DNA of 64,000 nt, taken from Pseudomonadota bacterium. Lineage in GTDB: Bacteria; Desulfobacterota; Syntrophobacteria; Syntrophobacterales; Syntrophobacteraceae. The position numbers and the translations under genes are program-made. Positions 7,830 through 16,274 of the stretch are shown here, in pieces; within the stretch, counting starts at the first letter, position 1; every line of letters begins with the position of its first letter. The stretch covers positions 1-64,000 of the forward strand of contig JAEZHY010000053.1 in assembly GCA_023416335.1 (NCBI GenBank), in the 5' to 3' direction. The notes beneath the pieces are model-generated. The model worked only from the letters and a program-made list of their open reading frames with translations. It had not been told where the DNA came from and searched no databases.

Positions 7830-9536
7830 TCACCGAACGGCCCCGGTTTCGGTTTCAAACGCCCTGATCGCATCCCCTGTCGTCGCGAAGAAAGCGTCCC
7901 TGCCCACCTGGTCTACTATCCCCGAGCGCTCAAGCTGGGAGTAGACATCGTCCTCCACTTCGGCGAAAACCAGCTTTGTTCCGTGCTCTTTCAGCATCTT
8001 TTCAAGAGAGCGCAGGGTTGCGGCCGCCGAGAAGTCGATATCGTCCACCGCGCCCGCGGAAATGCAGAACCAGATCAGAGGAGGCTCTGCTCCTTTCGCG
8101 AGGCTGATGACCTCCCGGGACAGCATGTCGGAGTTGGCATAGTACATGCCGTGACTGAATCGGTAGATCATCAGGCCGGGAAGGAACTGTGCATTCGTAT
8201 TCACCGGCCGGGATTTCCAGCCTTCCGGCTTAGCCGGCACGATGACTCCGTTTCTTGGCCGATATCCGTGGCGGGTGTGGCTCACCAGAGAAAGGATCAC
8301 CGCGAGCAGGATCCCCTGCTCCACACTGCCGAAAATCACAACCACCGCCGTTATGAGCGCCACAACGAACTCTGCGGGCCGCTGCCTGTAAATCTGCTTC
8401 ATCCCCGAGACGTCGATCAGGTCGATCCCAATAACGAACACTACGGCCGAGAGGGTTGCGACAGGCATGAACTCCAGCGGTTTTGTCAAGAATAGAAGCA
8501 CAAGGAGGACAATCAGGCCGGTCACGATCTGTGCCAGCTGACTTCTCCCTCCCGCCCCGGCCGCCATCTCCGTTTTCGTGGGACTGCCGTTGACGACAAA
8601 GGTGCCGGTCAGACCGGCCCCAAGATTAGCCAGGCTGAGGCCCACAAGGTCCATGTTTTGATCGAGATTTTCACCAAACCGGGCGGCGTACGCGCGGGAA
8701 GTAGCCGCACTCTGGGCCAGGATCACGACGAAAATGGAAAAGGCTGTGGGCAGGAGCTTCCAAATGAGGGCCACGTTCATCGCACCTTTCGGCAAGCCGA
8801 ATTTCGGAAGGCCTTTTAGAACCGGCCCCAGAACATGGACTCCATATTCCTGGAGATTTAACACCCAGCTCACGGCAATGGCGCCGATGACTGCTATGAG
8901 GGGGCCGGGGATCTTTTTCGAGATTTTTCGAGAAAGGAGAATCACCGCCAGAACCACGGCGGCGGTCATCAGGGTGTAGTGGTTCGTTTGCTGGAGATGC
9001 CGGACGGCATGTGCCAATCTGTCCACTGTTCCGTGCCCGATTCTGGGCAATCCCAGCATGCCCCCGATTTCCCCCAATGCCACCTGGATACCGACCCCGG
9101 TAAGAAATCCGATAAGGACGGTATGCGAAAGAAAGTCGGCCAGAAAACCCAGGCGAATCAACCGGGCACCGGCGAGTATCACCGCGGCCATGACTGCCAA
9201 CACGCCGCTCAATGCCGTGTATTCGGGCGTCCCCGCAACGGCAAGGCCCCCGAGACCGGATGCCAGGATTGCTGCCGTCGCCGAATCGGCCCCAACCACC
9301 AGGTGGCGTGACGACCCGAATAAAGCAAAAACGACCATCGGCAGAAGGATGGTGTACAAACCCGTTATCGCAGGGGTCCCGGCAATCCGGGTGTAGCCCA
9401 TGACCGTAGGGATGGCCACGGCTGCCAGAGTTATGCCCGCAATGACGTCGGAAGCCGCCTGCGACCGATTCAAAGGCAAAATCCCCTGGAGAATTGGAAA
9501 CCTGGATTTCCGGGACCCTGTCCCGGTCTCTTTCAT
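7830..9536 (-). CDS. SulP-family anion transporter with STAS domain
   Basis: A 568-residue inner-membrane carrier of the SLC26/SulP family, usually for sulfate or other anions (bicarbonate in some members). The transmembrane region covers about 20-430, beginning with LNRSQAASDVIAGITLAAVA and containing the conserved region MGYTRIAGTPAITGLY. A cytoplasmic STAS domain occupies about 446-568, with the DDIDFSAAATL core. The start is supported by GGAGGAGAATC upstream on the minus strand. It stands alone between dispersed repeats, with no gene within 290 bp on either side. Substrate cannot be told from sequence; sulfate is plausible given the sulfur genes nearby. Confidence 0.93.
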   Translation of the reverse strand: MKETGTGSRKSRFPILQGILPLNRSQAASDVIAGITLAAVAIPTVMGYTRIAGTPAITGLYTILLPMVVFALFGSSRHLVVGADSATAAILASGLGGLAVAGTPEYTALSGVLAVMAAVILAGARLIRLGFLADFLSHTVLIGFLTGVGIQVALGEIGGMLGLPRIGHGTVDRLAHAVRHLQQTNHYTLMTAAVVLAVILLSRKISKKIPGPLIAVIGAIAVSWVLNLQEYGVHVLGPVLKGLPKFGLPKGAMNVALIWKLLPTAFSIFVVILAQSAATSRAYAARFGENLDQNMDLVGLSLANLGAGLTGTFVVNGSPTKTEMAAGAGGRSQLAQIVTGLIVLLVLLFLTKPLEFMPVATLSAVVFVIGIDLIDVSGMKQIYRQRPAEFVVALITAVVVIFGSVEQGILLAVILSLVSHTRHGYRPRNGVIVPAKPEGWKSRPVNTNAQFLPGLMIYRFSHGMYYANSDMLSREVISLAKGAEPPLIWFCISAGAVDDIDFSAAATLRSLEKMLKEHGTKLVFAEVEDDVYSQLERSGIVDQVGRDAFFATTGDAIRAFETETGAVR

Positions 9537-9767
9537 CGTTGATTCTCCTCCGAAGATACCATCGATCGGGATTATCTAAGGCTGACGGCCGGGAAGGGCA
9601 ATAAAGTGCAATGGGAATTGACGGATATGATGAAGTTCGCCCAAGGGATGGATAAGGTTGGAGCACCATTTGATGGGGGGGCTGCAAGACTTGATTCCCG
9701 CCTCGAGAGTACCTCCGAAATGACGTAAGCGGGCTCATAATACGTGCTGAAAAGCTTTAAGAACGAA

Positions 9768-9800
9768 GAAAGCCGAGGCAGGAGGGTTTGCCCGGCTTTC
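9768..9800 (-). terminator. Hairpin terminator of the Met/Cys-rich protein gene
   Basis: GAAAGCCG (9768-9775) pairs with CGGCTTTC (9793-9800). Read on the minus strand the stem is followed by a T-rich stretch (CTTCGTTCTT). It lies 32 bp beyond the stop codon of the gene ending at 9832. Confidence 0.6.
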
Positions 9801-9831
9801 TTGAGGAGAAAAGAGAGTACTTCTATTCGTG

Positions 9832-10092
9832 TTAATTCTTGCCGTGATCGGGAGCTACAAATCCTTTGGAACCATGATGCGAATCCATCGGACATTTGTT
9901 GGCAGCCATGGGGCATTTGCCGTCAGCGTTCATCGCGCATTTCGTACCTTCCGCCTTTGACATCATCGGGCAATCCATCCCCATCATCATTTTTCCGTGA
10001 TCTTTGGTATCAGCTTGCTGCGCATTCACTCCGGCGATGCCGAAAGTGAAAACCATCATCAGAACGACCGCGATTGTCATGAACCTTTTCAT
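9832..10092 (-). CDS. Secreted Met/Cys/His-rich small protein, possible copper binder
   Basis: An 86-residue protein. A signal peptide spans about 1-24, ending GVNA before QQADTK. The mature part is packed with metal-type ligands: MMMGMDCPMM, then CAM, CPM and CPM motifs, and an HH pair near the end. I chose the ATG at 10092 because AGGAGAAAGTA precedes it; an upstream in-frame ATG at 10128 would give an N-terminus without a clean signal. No named family is recognised. The CPM/MxxM pattern suggests periplasmic copper or silver binding; this is inference. A sigma-54 promoter lies about 75 bp upstream. Confidence 0.8.
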   Translation of the reverse strand: MKRFMTIAVVLMMVFTFGIAGVNAQQADTKDHGKMMMGMDCPMMSKAEGTKCAMNADGKCPMAANKCPMDSHHGSKGFVAPDHGKN

Positions 10093-10177
10093 TACTTTCT
10101 CCTGCTTTAGTTTTGGTCGGATTTCCATTTAATTTCTTTATCGATTCGCTGATCAGCTTGCCTTGCTTCATACATAG

Positions 10178-10193
10178 AGCAGGATGCATGCCA
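10178..10193 (-). promoter_or_regulatory. Sigma-54 promoter of the Met/Cys-rich secreted protein gene
   Basis: On the minus strand TGGCATGCATCCTGCT fits TGGCAYG-N4-YTGCW, with GG and GC exactly 10 bases apart. The predicted start is near 10168, giving a leader of about 75 nt to the ATG at 10092. Confidence 0.6.
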
Positions 10194-10344
10194 ATGCGGC
10201 CGGTATTCTTTGAAGGTTAAGAAAGCAAAAGAAAATTGTAATGATTCAAGCTAATTGCGAGTGCTTTGTTTTTGTTGGTCCAATAGAAAAAGTGATTAAA
10301 AAAACCCGAGGCTTCTCTATGATTTAAATAAAACAATTCTTCCG

Positions 10345-10361
10345 TTGAAAGATTCTTTCAA
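10345..10361 (-). promoter_or_regulatory. Perfect inverted repeat, possible activator site
   Basis: TTGAAAG-ATT-CTTTCAA is a perfect 7+3+7 palindrome about 180 bp upstream of the predicted sigma-54 start at about 10168, a typical enhancer distance. The region 10093-10472 is otherwise AT-rich and carries no gene I can support. Confidence 0.35.
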
Positions 10362-10472
10362 TCGGGAGATCTCAAGCCGCCTCGAATTTGAGGGGGATTC
10401 TAATTTGTGATTCCGGAGAAAATGTGATGAGGATGTCTGGAGAATGTGGAGATTAGCGGAAAATCGGATTGG

Positions 10473-11063
10473 CTACCCCGCCTCTATGACATTCCGTTCC
10501 GCCAGCCATTCAATTGTTTCGCAAAGCGGCAGGCCGACGACGTTGGTATAGGATCCCTCGATCGATTCGACAAGGAAAGCGCCGATCCCCTGGATGCCGT
10601 ATCCTCCGGCTTTGTCCATCGGTTCGGTCGTCCGGACGTATGCCTCTATTTCGTCATGGGAAAGTCTCTTGAAGCGCACGCGCGTTGTGACCGATCCGGT
10701 CCTGCGGAAATCTGCCGCCGCATTGACGAGGCTCATCCCGGTAATCACCTCGTGGACCTGCCCACTGAGCCGACCGAGCATTTCCACGGCTTCCGAACGG
10801 TCGGACGGTTTCCCGAAAATTTCCCCGTCCAAAACGACTATGGTATCCGCCGCCAGAATCCAGAAACGGGGGAATAAGGCGGAGACGGAAGCCGCTTTGA
10901 GCGATGCCCACTTTTCAGCGACCTCCGAGGAAGTGCCGGGCAGCATGCCGGATTCATCGATTCTGCTCGGTTCCACTCGAAATTCGATTCCGACCGACTG
11001 CAGGAGCCTTTTGCGGCGAGGTGATTCCGACGCAAGTACTAATGTCTGGAGTGTTTTGAACAT
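10473..11063 (-). CDS. maf: Maf-family nucleotide pyrophosphatase
   Basis: A 196-residue cytoplasmic protein of the Maf/YhdE family, which hydrolyses dTTP, UTP or modified nucleotides to monophosphates. Hallmarks: LASESPRRKRLL near residues 10-21, AADTIVVLDGEIFGKP near 71-86, and a C-terminal KAGGYGIQG motif. Length is normal for the family. It stands alone between two gaps rich in repeats, so no operon context is available. Whether it is the dTTP/UTP or the 7-methyl-GTP subtype is not settled here, although the usual subtype markers could be compared. Confidence 0.95.
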   Translation of the reverse strand: MFKTLQTLVLASESPRRKRLLQSVGIEFRVEPSRIDESGMLPGTSSEVAEKWASLKAASVSALFPRFWILAADTIVVLDGEIFGKPSDRSEAVEMLGRLSGQVHEVITGMSLVNAAADFRRTGSVTTRVRFKRLSHDEIEAYVRTTEPMDKAGGYGIQGIGAFLVESIEGSYTNVVGLPLCETIEWLAERNVIEAG

Positions 11064-11211
11064 TTTGGATTTTCAACAGGATTAGAAATATGAGAGCAGA
11101 CCCATTCGCTCATACGGCTCTGTCCTTGGGACCGGAATCCGGCGACGCCGCCGTATTCCCGGGTGCGGTTCGAACCGGAATGAAATCCAGAGGAAGGGCA
11201 GCAAACTGGCG

Positions 11212-11630
11212 GAGGCGTCTTAAAGGCCTGGGGCGCCGCACCCCTATTGAGAGGCGGACACCAACCGGAAAGGGCCGTAGGATGGGTGGGAGCGGAGCGG
11301 GAACCCATCGTTTTTAGGCTCCTTCCCCTTCAGCCGTCGGGAAACTCAAGGACTGTCGAATACGACTTCTTTTTCCGTATGACGACTTTGCTGTGTTTCC
11401 AGGCACCGACTTATGCCTCTCCGGTCAATCGTTCCCGGGCGTTCCGAAAAGCTATGGGTTGTCACCCATCCTACGCCCACCTCGTGCTGTTGCTTCAAAA
11501 CCGGGGCGCAAACCAAAAAAGGGAACAGGCAATTTAAGGGCCTGCTGAAGCCACACCCGTGCTTAAAGACGGGACGGGGCACATAAATCGCTACATTCTA
11601 GTGCTGCGCCTCTTAGGAGGGTGGGCACCC
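11212..11630 (-). repeat. Long dispersed repeat, right copy of an inverted pair
   Basis: Reverse-orientation partner of 6884-7301, including the MITE-like core at 11276-11475 and both flanks on either side of it. Together the two copies form large inverted repeats about 3.9 kb apart around SulP, the Met/Cys-rich protein and maf. No gene is supported between 11064 and 11707; 11617-11655 also carries a GTGGGCACC...GGTGCCCAC hairpin of repeat family D. Confidence 0.75.
11276..11475 (-). mobile_element. MITE-like element, copy 2 (family A)
   Basis: 200 bp with perfect 13-bp ends: CGTAGGATGGGTG at 11276-11288 and CACCCATCCTACG at 11463-11475. It is the reverse complement of the 7036-7238 copy with scattered substitutions. 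Confidence 0.65.
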
Positions 11631-11707
11631 CGTCTTTTGGGTGCCCACCGCCCGGCCATTTCCGATTAGCCCTAATCCAAAGGGACGGACGAAACAGGTC
11701 GAACCGA

Positions 11708-12766
11708 CTACGCCAGCGCCAACATCCGGTCCAGAGCGAGTTTCGCTTCCGCCTTGATCTCCTCGGGTACGGTTACCACGTTCATCTTGCCAATATTGTT
11801 CAACATCTGGAGCAGGTTGCCCAAGTTGATCTTGAACATATTCGGACAAAGGGAATTATAGAGATCCAGCACCTTTTTGTCCGGGTATTCGAGCGCGAGG
11901 CGGTGAACCAGGTTTATTTCCGTCCCGATGACGACGGTTGAGCCGGCAGGGGCTTCCTTTACGTACTTGACTATGAAGCTCGTGGACCCGCAGGCATCGG
12001 CCGCGTCAACCACCTCACGCGGGCATTCGGGGTGTACTACTACTCTGGCTTCCGGGAATTCCTGGCGCATCTTTTTGATGTGGTCCACGGTAAACCGGGT
12101 GTGCACCAGGCAATAGCCGTCCCAGAGGATGAGCTTTGCCCGGCGGACCGCCTCCGGATCGTTTCCGCCCATGGGTTTGTTCGGCGACCAGACGATCATT
12201 TCCTCGGGTGGAATTCCGAGATCGTGGCCTACATTGCGCCCCAGGTGCTGGTCCGGGAAGAAGAGGATCTTCTCCTTCTGTCCAAAAGCCCACCGGACAG
12301 CTTTGGGAGCATTCGAAGAGGTGCAGACGATCCCGCCGTGTTTTCCGCAGAAAGCTTTGAGTTCCGCGTCGGAGTTCATATAGACCACGGGAACGATGCT
12401 GTCTTTTCCGGCAACGGATTCGAGCTGATCCCACGCCGCTTTGACTGTTTCCGGCTCAGCCATATTGGCCATCCAGCATCCGGCTTCGACGTTGGGGATC
12501 TGCACTATCTGATGGGGCTGGGCCAGGATTGCGGCGCTCTCGGCCATGAAGTGCACTCCGCAGAAGACGATGTATCGGCAGTCTTTGTCGGCGGCCGCCT
12601 TTCTCGCCAACTCAAAGGAGTCCCCGACAAAGTCGCCGAGTTCGACAATTTCTTTCCTCTGGTAATGATGCGTGAGGATGATCAGTTCCTTGCCAAACTC
12701 CCGCTTCTTCGCCCGAATTTTTTCGATCAGTTCGTTGTTATCGATATGGGCTTTTCCGTTTTCCAT
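11708..12766 (-). CDS. nadA: Quinolinate synthase
   Basis: A 352-residue [4Fe-4S] enzyme that condenses iminoaspartate with dihydroxyacetone phosphate to quinolinate in de novo NAD synthesis. Landmarks: LTHHYQRKEIVELGDFVGDS near 31-50, VHFMAESAAIL near 71-81, the cluster ligand region EAGCWMANM with C97, VVHPECPREV in the C-terminal half, and LCPNMFKINLGNLLQML near the end. Length fits the family. Start supported by AAAGGTGAAGC upstream. It is last in an Rrf2-MOSC-NadA operon. The partner aspartate oxidase gene (nadB) and nadC are not in this window. The Fe-S requirement fits control by the co-transcribed Rrf2 protein. Confidence 0.97.
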   Translation of the reverse strand: MENGKAHIDNNELIEKIRAKKREFGKELIILTHHYQRKEIVELGDFVGDSFELARKAAADKDCRYIVFCGVHFMAESAAILAQPHQIVQIPNVEAGCWMANMAEPETVKAAWDQLESVAGKDSIVPVVYMNSDAELKAFCGKHGGIVCTSSNAPKAVRWAFGQKEKILFFPDQHLGRNVGHDLGIPPEEMIVWSPNKPMGGNDPEAVRRAKLILWDGYCLVHTRFTVDHIKKMRQEFPEARVVVHPECPREVVDAADACGSTSFIVKYVKEAPAGSTVVIGTEINLVHRLALEYPDKKVLDLYNSLCPNMFKINLGNLLQMLNNIGKMNVVTVPEEIKAEAKLALDRMLALA

Positions 12767-12902
12767 GCTTCACCTTTGATTTTGTTTAATTTTCCCTTCC
12801 TCCCGCCCAGCCGGAAGTATCCGTCCGCCGCGTCAGAAACATGGCGGGCCGGGAGAAAATCGAGATTGCCTGCCGGAGTGGACTTTAATGGGAAAGCCGC
12901 AA

Positions 12903-13349
12903 TCAGGCGGCGGATTCCGGGTCGGCCGGCACGACCTCATCGCCGCAATGGATAAGGCCGCCTTCAAGCACCCTCGCAAAGACACCTTCGCGAGGCATGA
13001 TGCAATCTCCGGCCTGGTAATAAATGGCGCATTTCTTGTGGCACTCTTTCCCGATCTGGGTCACCTCGACCAATACCGAATCACCCAACTTGAAACGGGT
13101 ACCGATGGGGATCCTGGGCCAATCGATTCCTTCAGTTGCAATATTTTCGGCAAAATCCCCGAAACTTACGGAAAGCCCGGCAGCTTTTGCCTTGTCGATA
13201 CTTTCCATGGCCAGGAAGCTGACCTGCCTGTGCCAGGGGCCCGCATGCGCATCGCCTTCCAGCCCGTGTTCCTTTATGAGCACGGCCTGCTCGACGCACT
13301 CTTTTCGCGTTCCCTTTTTCTTGCTCATTGCAATGGACACAATTCTCAT
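12903..13349 (-). CDS. MOSC domain protein
   Basis: A 148-residue stand-alone MOSC domain (molybdenum cofactor sulfurase C-terminal type), a fold linked to molybdenum cofactor handling and sulfur transfer. Recognisable parts: GLEGDAHAG near 29-37, WHRQVSFLAME, FGDFAENI, and the Cys-containing IGKECHKKCAIY segment near 98-109, which may be the sulfur-carrying site. It starts 18 bases after the Rrf2 stop and precedes nadA by about 135 bases, suggesting one transcription unit. In other genomes such short MOSC proteins occur with molybdenum cofactor genes; here the link is to Fe-S and NAD metabolism, so its role is open. Confidence 0.88.
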   Translation of the reverse strand: MRIVSIAMSKKKGTRKECVEQAVLIKEHGLEGDAHAGPWHRQVSFLAMESIDKAKAAGLSVSFGDFAENIATEGIDWPRIPIGTRFKLGDSVLVEVTQIGKECHKKCAIYYQAGDCIMPREGVFARVLEGGLIHCGDEVVPADPESAA

Positions 13350-13367
13350 GAGTTTCTCGATCAGTTC

Positions 13368-13826
13368 CTAGATGCCGGAAAGGATGTCGTCTTCCGTGCA
13401 TTCCCGTAGGGATGGGACGCCCTGAGATCTCTGCACCAGGTCGGAAAAAGTTATCGAGTACAGCCGCAGGCGAATGGCATCAGTCGCTTCTTTCCATAAA
13501 AACCTGGTCACGCAGTATTCCGAACGCTCGCAGGAGTCCGGATTCATGGCGCATTTCGTGAGCCTCAGGCCGCCTTCCAGCAATCTTACGATCTCGCCGA
13601 CAGTAATCGTTTCGGGATCTCTTGCCAGCATGTGACCGCCTTTCGGTCCGCGGGTGCTCCGTACGTAGTCGGCCTTTTTCAACGGAATTATTATTTGCTC
13701 CAGGTACTTTACCGGGATTGCCTGCCGCTCGGCAATGTCACCCAGCCGTACCGGCCCCTCCTTACCATGAAGGGCCATATCCAGCAACAATCGGACCCCA
13801 TATCGGCTTCTCGTCGACAACTTCAT
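13368..13826 (-). CDS. Rrf2-family regulator with IscR-like cysteines
   Basis: A 152-residue winged-helix repressor/activator. The N-terminus MKLSTRSRYGVRLLLDMALH and STRGPKGGHMLARDP are typical of the Rrf2/IscR family. Three cysteines, C92, C99 and C105, in KCAMNPDSCERSEYC are placed as the [Fe-S] ligands of IscR. It leads the operon with the MOSC protein and NadA, both sulfur or Fe-S linked, so it probably senses cluster or redox status and controls its own operon. GGGAGAACAAGGC precedes the start. No operator is clear by eye. Confidence 0.93.
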   Translation of the reverse strand: MKLSTRSRYGVRLLLDMALHGKEGPVRLGDIAERQAIPVKYLEQIIIPLKKADYVRSTRGPKGGHMLARDPETITVGEIVRLLEGGLRLTKCAMNPDSCERSEYCVTRFLWKEATDAIRLRLYSITFSDLVQRSQGVPSLRECTEDDILSGI

Positions 13827-14054
13827 GCCTTGTTCTCCCGATTAGCCCCGGCTTCCCCACCGGGTAAACGTTAAGAAAATATACTGAACAGCATTCCTAA
13901 AATCGCCGCGAGCAGCCACAACAGGAGTAACGGGATGCAATCACGCCGCCGGGAAAAGAATTATCTGCCGCCCGTTCAGGTGCAACTTTCCGAGAGTTAC
14001 ACAACCAGGCCGGAATCCTTTCGGTTTTCCAACAGAGCCTGCCAAAAAGACGCG

Positions 14055-14089
14055 GCAATTTGGAGCTGTCTTTAACAGCTCCAAATTGC
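14055..14089. other. Strong 15-bp hairpin in a gene-free stretch
   Basis: GCAATTTGGAGCTGT (14055-14069) pairs perfectly with ACAGCTCCAAATTGC (14075-14089) around a CTTTA loop. T-rich tracts flank it on both strands (TGGCTTTT on plus; CGTCTTTTTGG on minus), so it could act as a bidirectional terminator or a regulatory RNA element. It lies 229 bp upstream of the Rrf2 gene. I see no supported gene in 13827-14308; a TTG-started frame at 14192-14386 has no ribosome site. Confidence 0.5.
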
Positions 14090-14308
14090 TGGCTTTTCGG
14101 TATAGTATAGCCCGAGCGCGGGACAGGTCAAGAAAGAACCCTGGAACTTTCCGCCCTTAAATCGCCACCTGGCTGTATCATATGAGTATTTTTGAATAAA
14201 GTTGGCAAGAAAGCTGTTGTGGACGCGAAATCGGCTAAAGGAAAATTTGTCGCCCGGATGCAGCGGACTTTGGAATTCAATAAGAGAGGAGGGGGCATTC
14301 AGGAAAAC

Positions 14309-14614
14309 TTACCATCCGTAAATCCAATCCAGTTCATTCTCCAGCCATGCAAGATCCTCGTAGTTCAATTCAATCCAACACTCTGAATCGGAACAGGTTT
14401 CCGGGTAGGCTTCCGCTCCCCCGCTGATAGCCTGGTCCACATAAGGAAGTTCCACGAGAAGGGGATGGTCGTTCTTCTTGAGCAATACGCATTCCGTTCC
14501 TCCGCACTTGAAATGAGTCGAAAACCGAAATTTATCCGGTAACTTGTCCTTTCTTTCAACCGTATCCCCAATCAATGCATTTCCTCCAAACCACCGCCCG
14601 ACAAGGCTCAACAT
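14309..14614 (-). CDS. Small acidic orphan protein
   Basis: A 101-residue soluble-looking protein, rich in acidic and aromatic residues near the end (CWIELNYEDLAWLENELDW), with four cysteines (KCGGTECVLL, TCSDSECW). No signal peptide, no recognised family. The ribosome site (GAGAAATAAAG) is modest. It is kept because composition is protein-like over its whole length and no repeat covers it; the neighbours give no functional hint. Confidence 0.5.
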   Translation of the reverse strand: MLSLVGRWFGGNALIGDTVERKDKLPDKFRFSTHFKCGGTECVLLKKNDHPLLVELPYVDQAISGGAEAYPETCSDSECWIELNYEDLAWLENELDWIYGW

Positions 14615-14883
14615 CTTTATTTCTCAATAATATAAGCATCTTCCGCCCGAGGACAGGCGAGGTCCCTTTCACCGGTCGTTTCCCGCCAGCCCCAAAGCCC
14701 GCAGATAACTCTATCCATCCCGGCCCCTTTTCCACGGCAGTTCCGACAATGGGTTGAAACCTTCCCAATCATTCCCTTGCAGCAGCCCGGCAACGTATGA
14801 GATAGATCTATGGACCGATCGGATTCTGTTGATGAAAAGATTGCATCTGGTCCTTAACGGTGGGCACCGGACATTGAGATTGC

Positions 14884-14911
14884 TTGACAGACGGACTCTT
14901 AATGATAATAG
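14884..14911 (+). promoter_or_regulatory. Sigma-70-type promoter for the small Cys-rich protein
   Basis: TTGACA at 14884-14889 and TAATAG at 14906-14911 with a 16-bp spacer, about 75 bp upstream of the ATG at 14988. The rest of 14615-14987 holds nothing I recognise. Confidence 0.45.
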
Positions 14912-14987
14912 TAACCTAACAATAAGAATTATTATAAGAATATGATTGATGACTAGCTGGAGTTCCAGGATGAAAGGCAGGAAACAT

Positions 14988-15158
14988 ATGAACGTTCGAA
15001 AAGCTGTAAAGAAACCCGTAGCGAAATCCAGGACGAAAAAGGAACCCGAAGCGGAATTCGCCAAAAACGAAAAGGAATCCCCGAACGGCGCCAGATCCGG
15101 CGGATGCCTGATGTGCGGCGGGTGCCAGATCACGGGGAATTGTGTACTCGATTCCTGA
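14988..15158 (+). CDS. 56-residue protein with basic N-terminus and Cys-rich C-terminus
   Basis: A very small protein, 56 residues, starting at 14988 where GGCAGGAAACAT gives a good ribosome site; an upstream TTG at 14946 would add an unlikely extension. The first half is Lys/Arg-rich (VRKAVKKPVAKSRTKK), then an acidic stretch, then GGCLMCGGCQITGNCVLDS, in which C-x2-C-x2-C-x5-C could hold zinc or an Fe-S centre. It is not similar to any family I know; the layout of a charged leader and a Cys-rich tail also resembles a peptide-maturase substrate, but no maturase is adjacent. Confidence 0.55.
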   Translation: MNVRKAVKKPVAKSRTKKEPEAEFAKNEKESPNGARSGGCLMCGGCQITGNCVLDS

Positions 15159-15485
15159 TCTTCATGAAGGTCGATCAAGCAATAAATTGAAGTATATCAA
15201 AGCCTTAGCCGGGTACAACCATACCTAATTCTTCCCCTCCAAAATACTCCTTTTGTTCTTTGCATAATAAGAGCAATAACATTGGATAGTTATACGTACT
15301 TGTGCTAATGAGCTACTTCAAAATCATATAATTGATGCGATAAGTATTATTCGTACCGGAACTAATCCACCTTTTTGTATGGACTTCCGTGCTTGGATAC
15401 CGGTTCTGCCGGACTGCATCCATCCCCGGCAATAGACCGATTGAACCGGCGATGGCGCAAACGCTAAAATTGGAGGAATCGAGCA
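15159..15485. other. AT-rich gap without a recognisable element
   Basis: 327 bp between two small protein genes. Low GC compared with the flanks, no convincing promoter, riboswitch or repeat seen; only the ribosome site GGAGGAATCGAGC at its right end is clear. Confidence 0.4.
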
Positions 15486-16052
15486 ATGTGGCCGATGGCC
15501 CTACGCATCATCTTCTTTGTCCTGCTTCTCAATCTGGCGGCCTTTGCGCCCGCTCGCGCCAATTACGACCATTACCAGGACGTACAAAGGGCCGGACTGC
15601 AGCAGAGCGATGAAGAGCGCATGTCGCATATAGGAAAATGTTACCGGGCGGAATTCGGCCAGCATCAAAGCACGCCTCCGCTGAGGTTCAGCGATGAACC
15701 GGACGGCATGAAGAACACCTGGTCGATTTACCAGACCATGGAATTCACCGTACTGGATTATATCAGGCCGACAGATTTCAAGATCCGGTTCGCATGGGGA
15801 AAAGTTGCCTATATCAACACGAACGAATTCGAGTGGGGCTATCACTCCGCGGACCCCGACCGCGCGATATTCGACTGCGCCAAGCCGAAACCAGTAGTAA
15901 AGAAGAAAGCGCCGCCTAAGAAGGTCAAAAAGATCAAGAAGAGGAAATGCCGCCCATGCTGTTGCTGCTGCAATCCATGCTGCTGCCATAAGCACCCCAA
16001 GCCTCAACCTCAGCCTCAACCGCAGCAGAAACCGAAGGATTGCGGCTGCTAG
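15486..16052 (+). CDS. Exported protein with an extreme Cys cluster and Pro/Gln tail
   Basis: A 188-residue protein with a signal peptide about 1-25 (ends APARA before NYDHY). A globular part about 26-130 with two isolated cysteines is followed by a Lys/Pro linker (PKKVKKIKKRK), then a cysteine knot-like run CRPCCCCCNPCCCHKHPK, a PQPQPQPQ tail and a final DCGC. GGAGGAATCGAGC precedes the start. No family recognised. So many adjacent cysteines in an exported protein suggest metal binding or cross-linking on the cell surface; this is inference. A terminator follows at 16095, so it is monocistronic. Confidence 0.75.
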   Translation: MWPMALRIIFFVLLLNLAAFAPARANYDHYQDVQRAGLQQSDEERMSHIGKCYRAEFGQHQSTPPLRFSDEPDGMKNTWSIYQTMEFTVLDYIRPTDFKIRFAWGKVAYINTNEFEWGYHSADPDRAIFDCAKPKPVVKKKAPPKKVKKIKKRKCRPCCCCCNPCCCHKHPKPQPQPQPQQKPKDCGC

Positions 16053-16094
16053 CACCTGGGAAGCATCCGGATTAGAGATTCATGGAACCATGGC

Positions 16095-16129
16095 AGGGGG
16101 AAGTCCTTTTTAGGGGGCTCCCCTTTTTT
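16095..16129 (+). terminator. Rho-independent terminator
   Basis: An AGGGGGA arm and a CTCCCCT arm form a short GC-rich stem, followed by TTTTTT, 43 bp after the stop of the Cys-cluster protein. Confidence 0.6.
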
Positions 16130-16274
16130 ACATTCAAGGCAACACACCGCGATCACCCATCGAGCAACCTCTTACGATGCTTCAGCAAGGGTGAACGGTG
16201 AGCGCCCGGTCTCCGCTCTTGAGTGGAACGCCCCGTTGAGTTTAGGCACGATTTCCTGACCGTGCCGACCGGGA

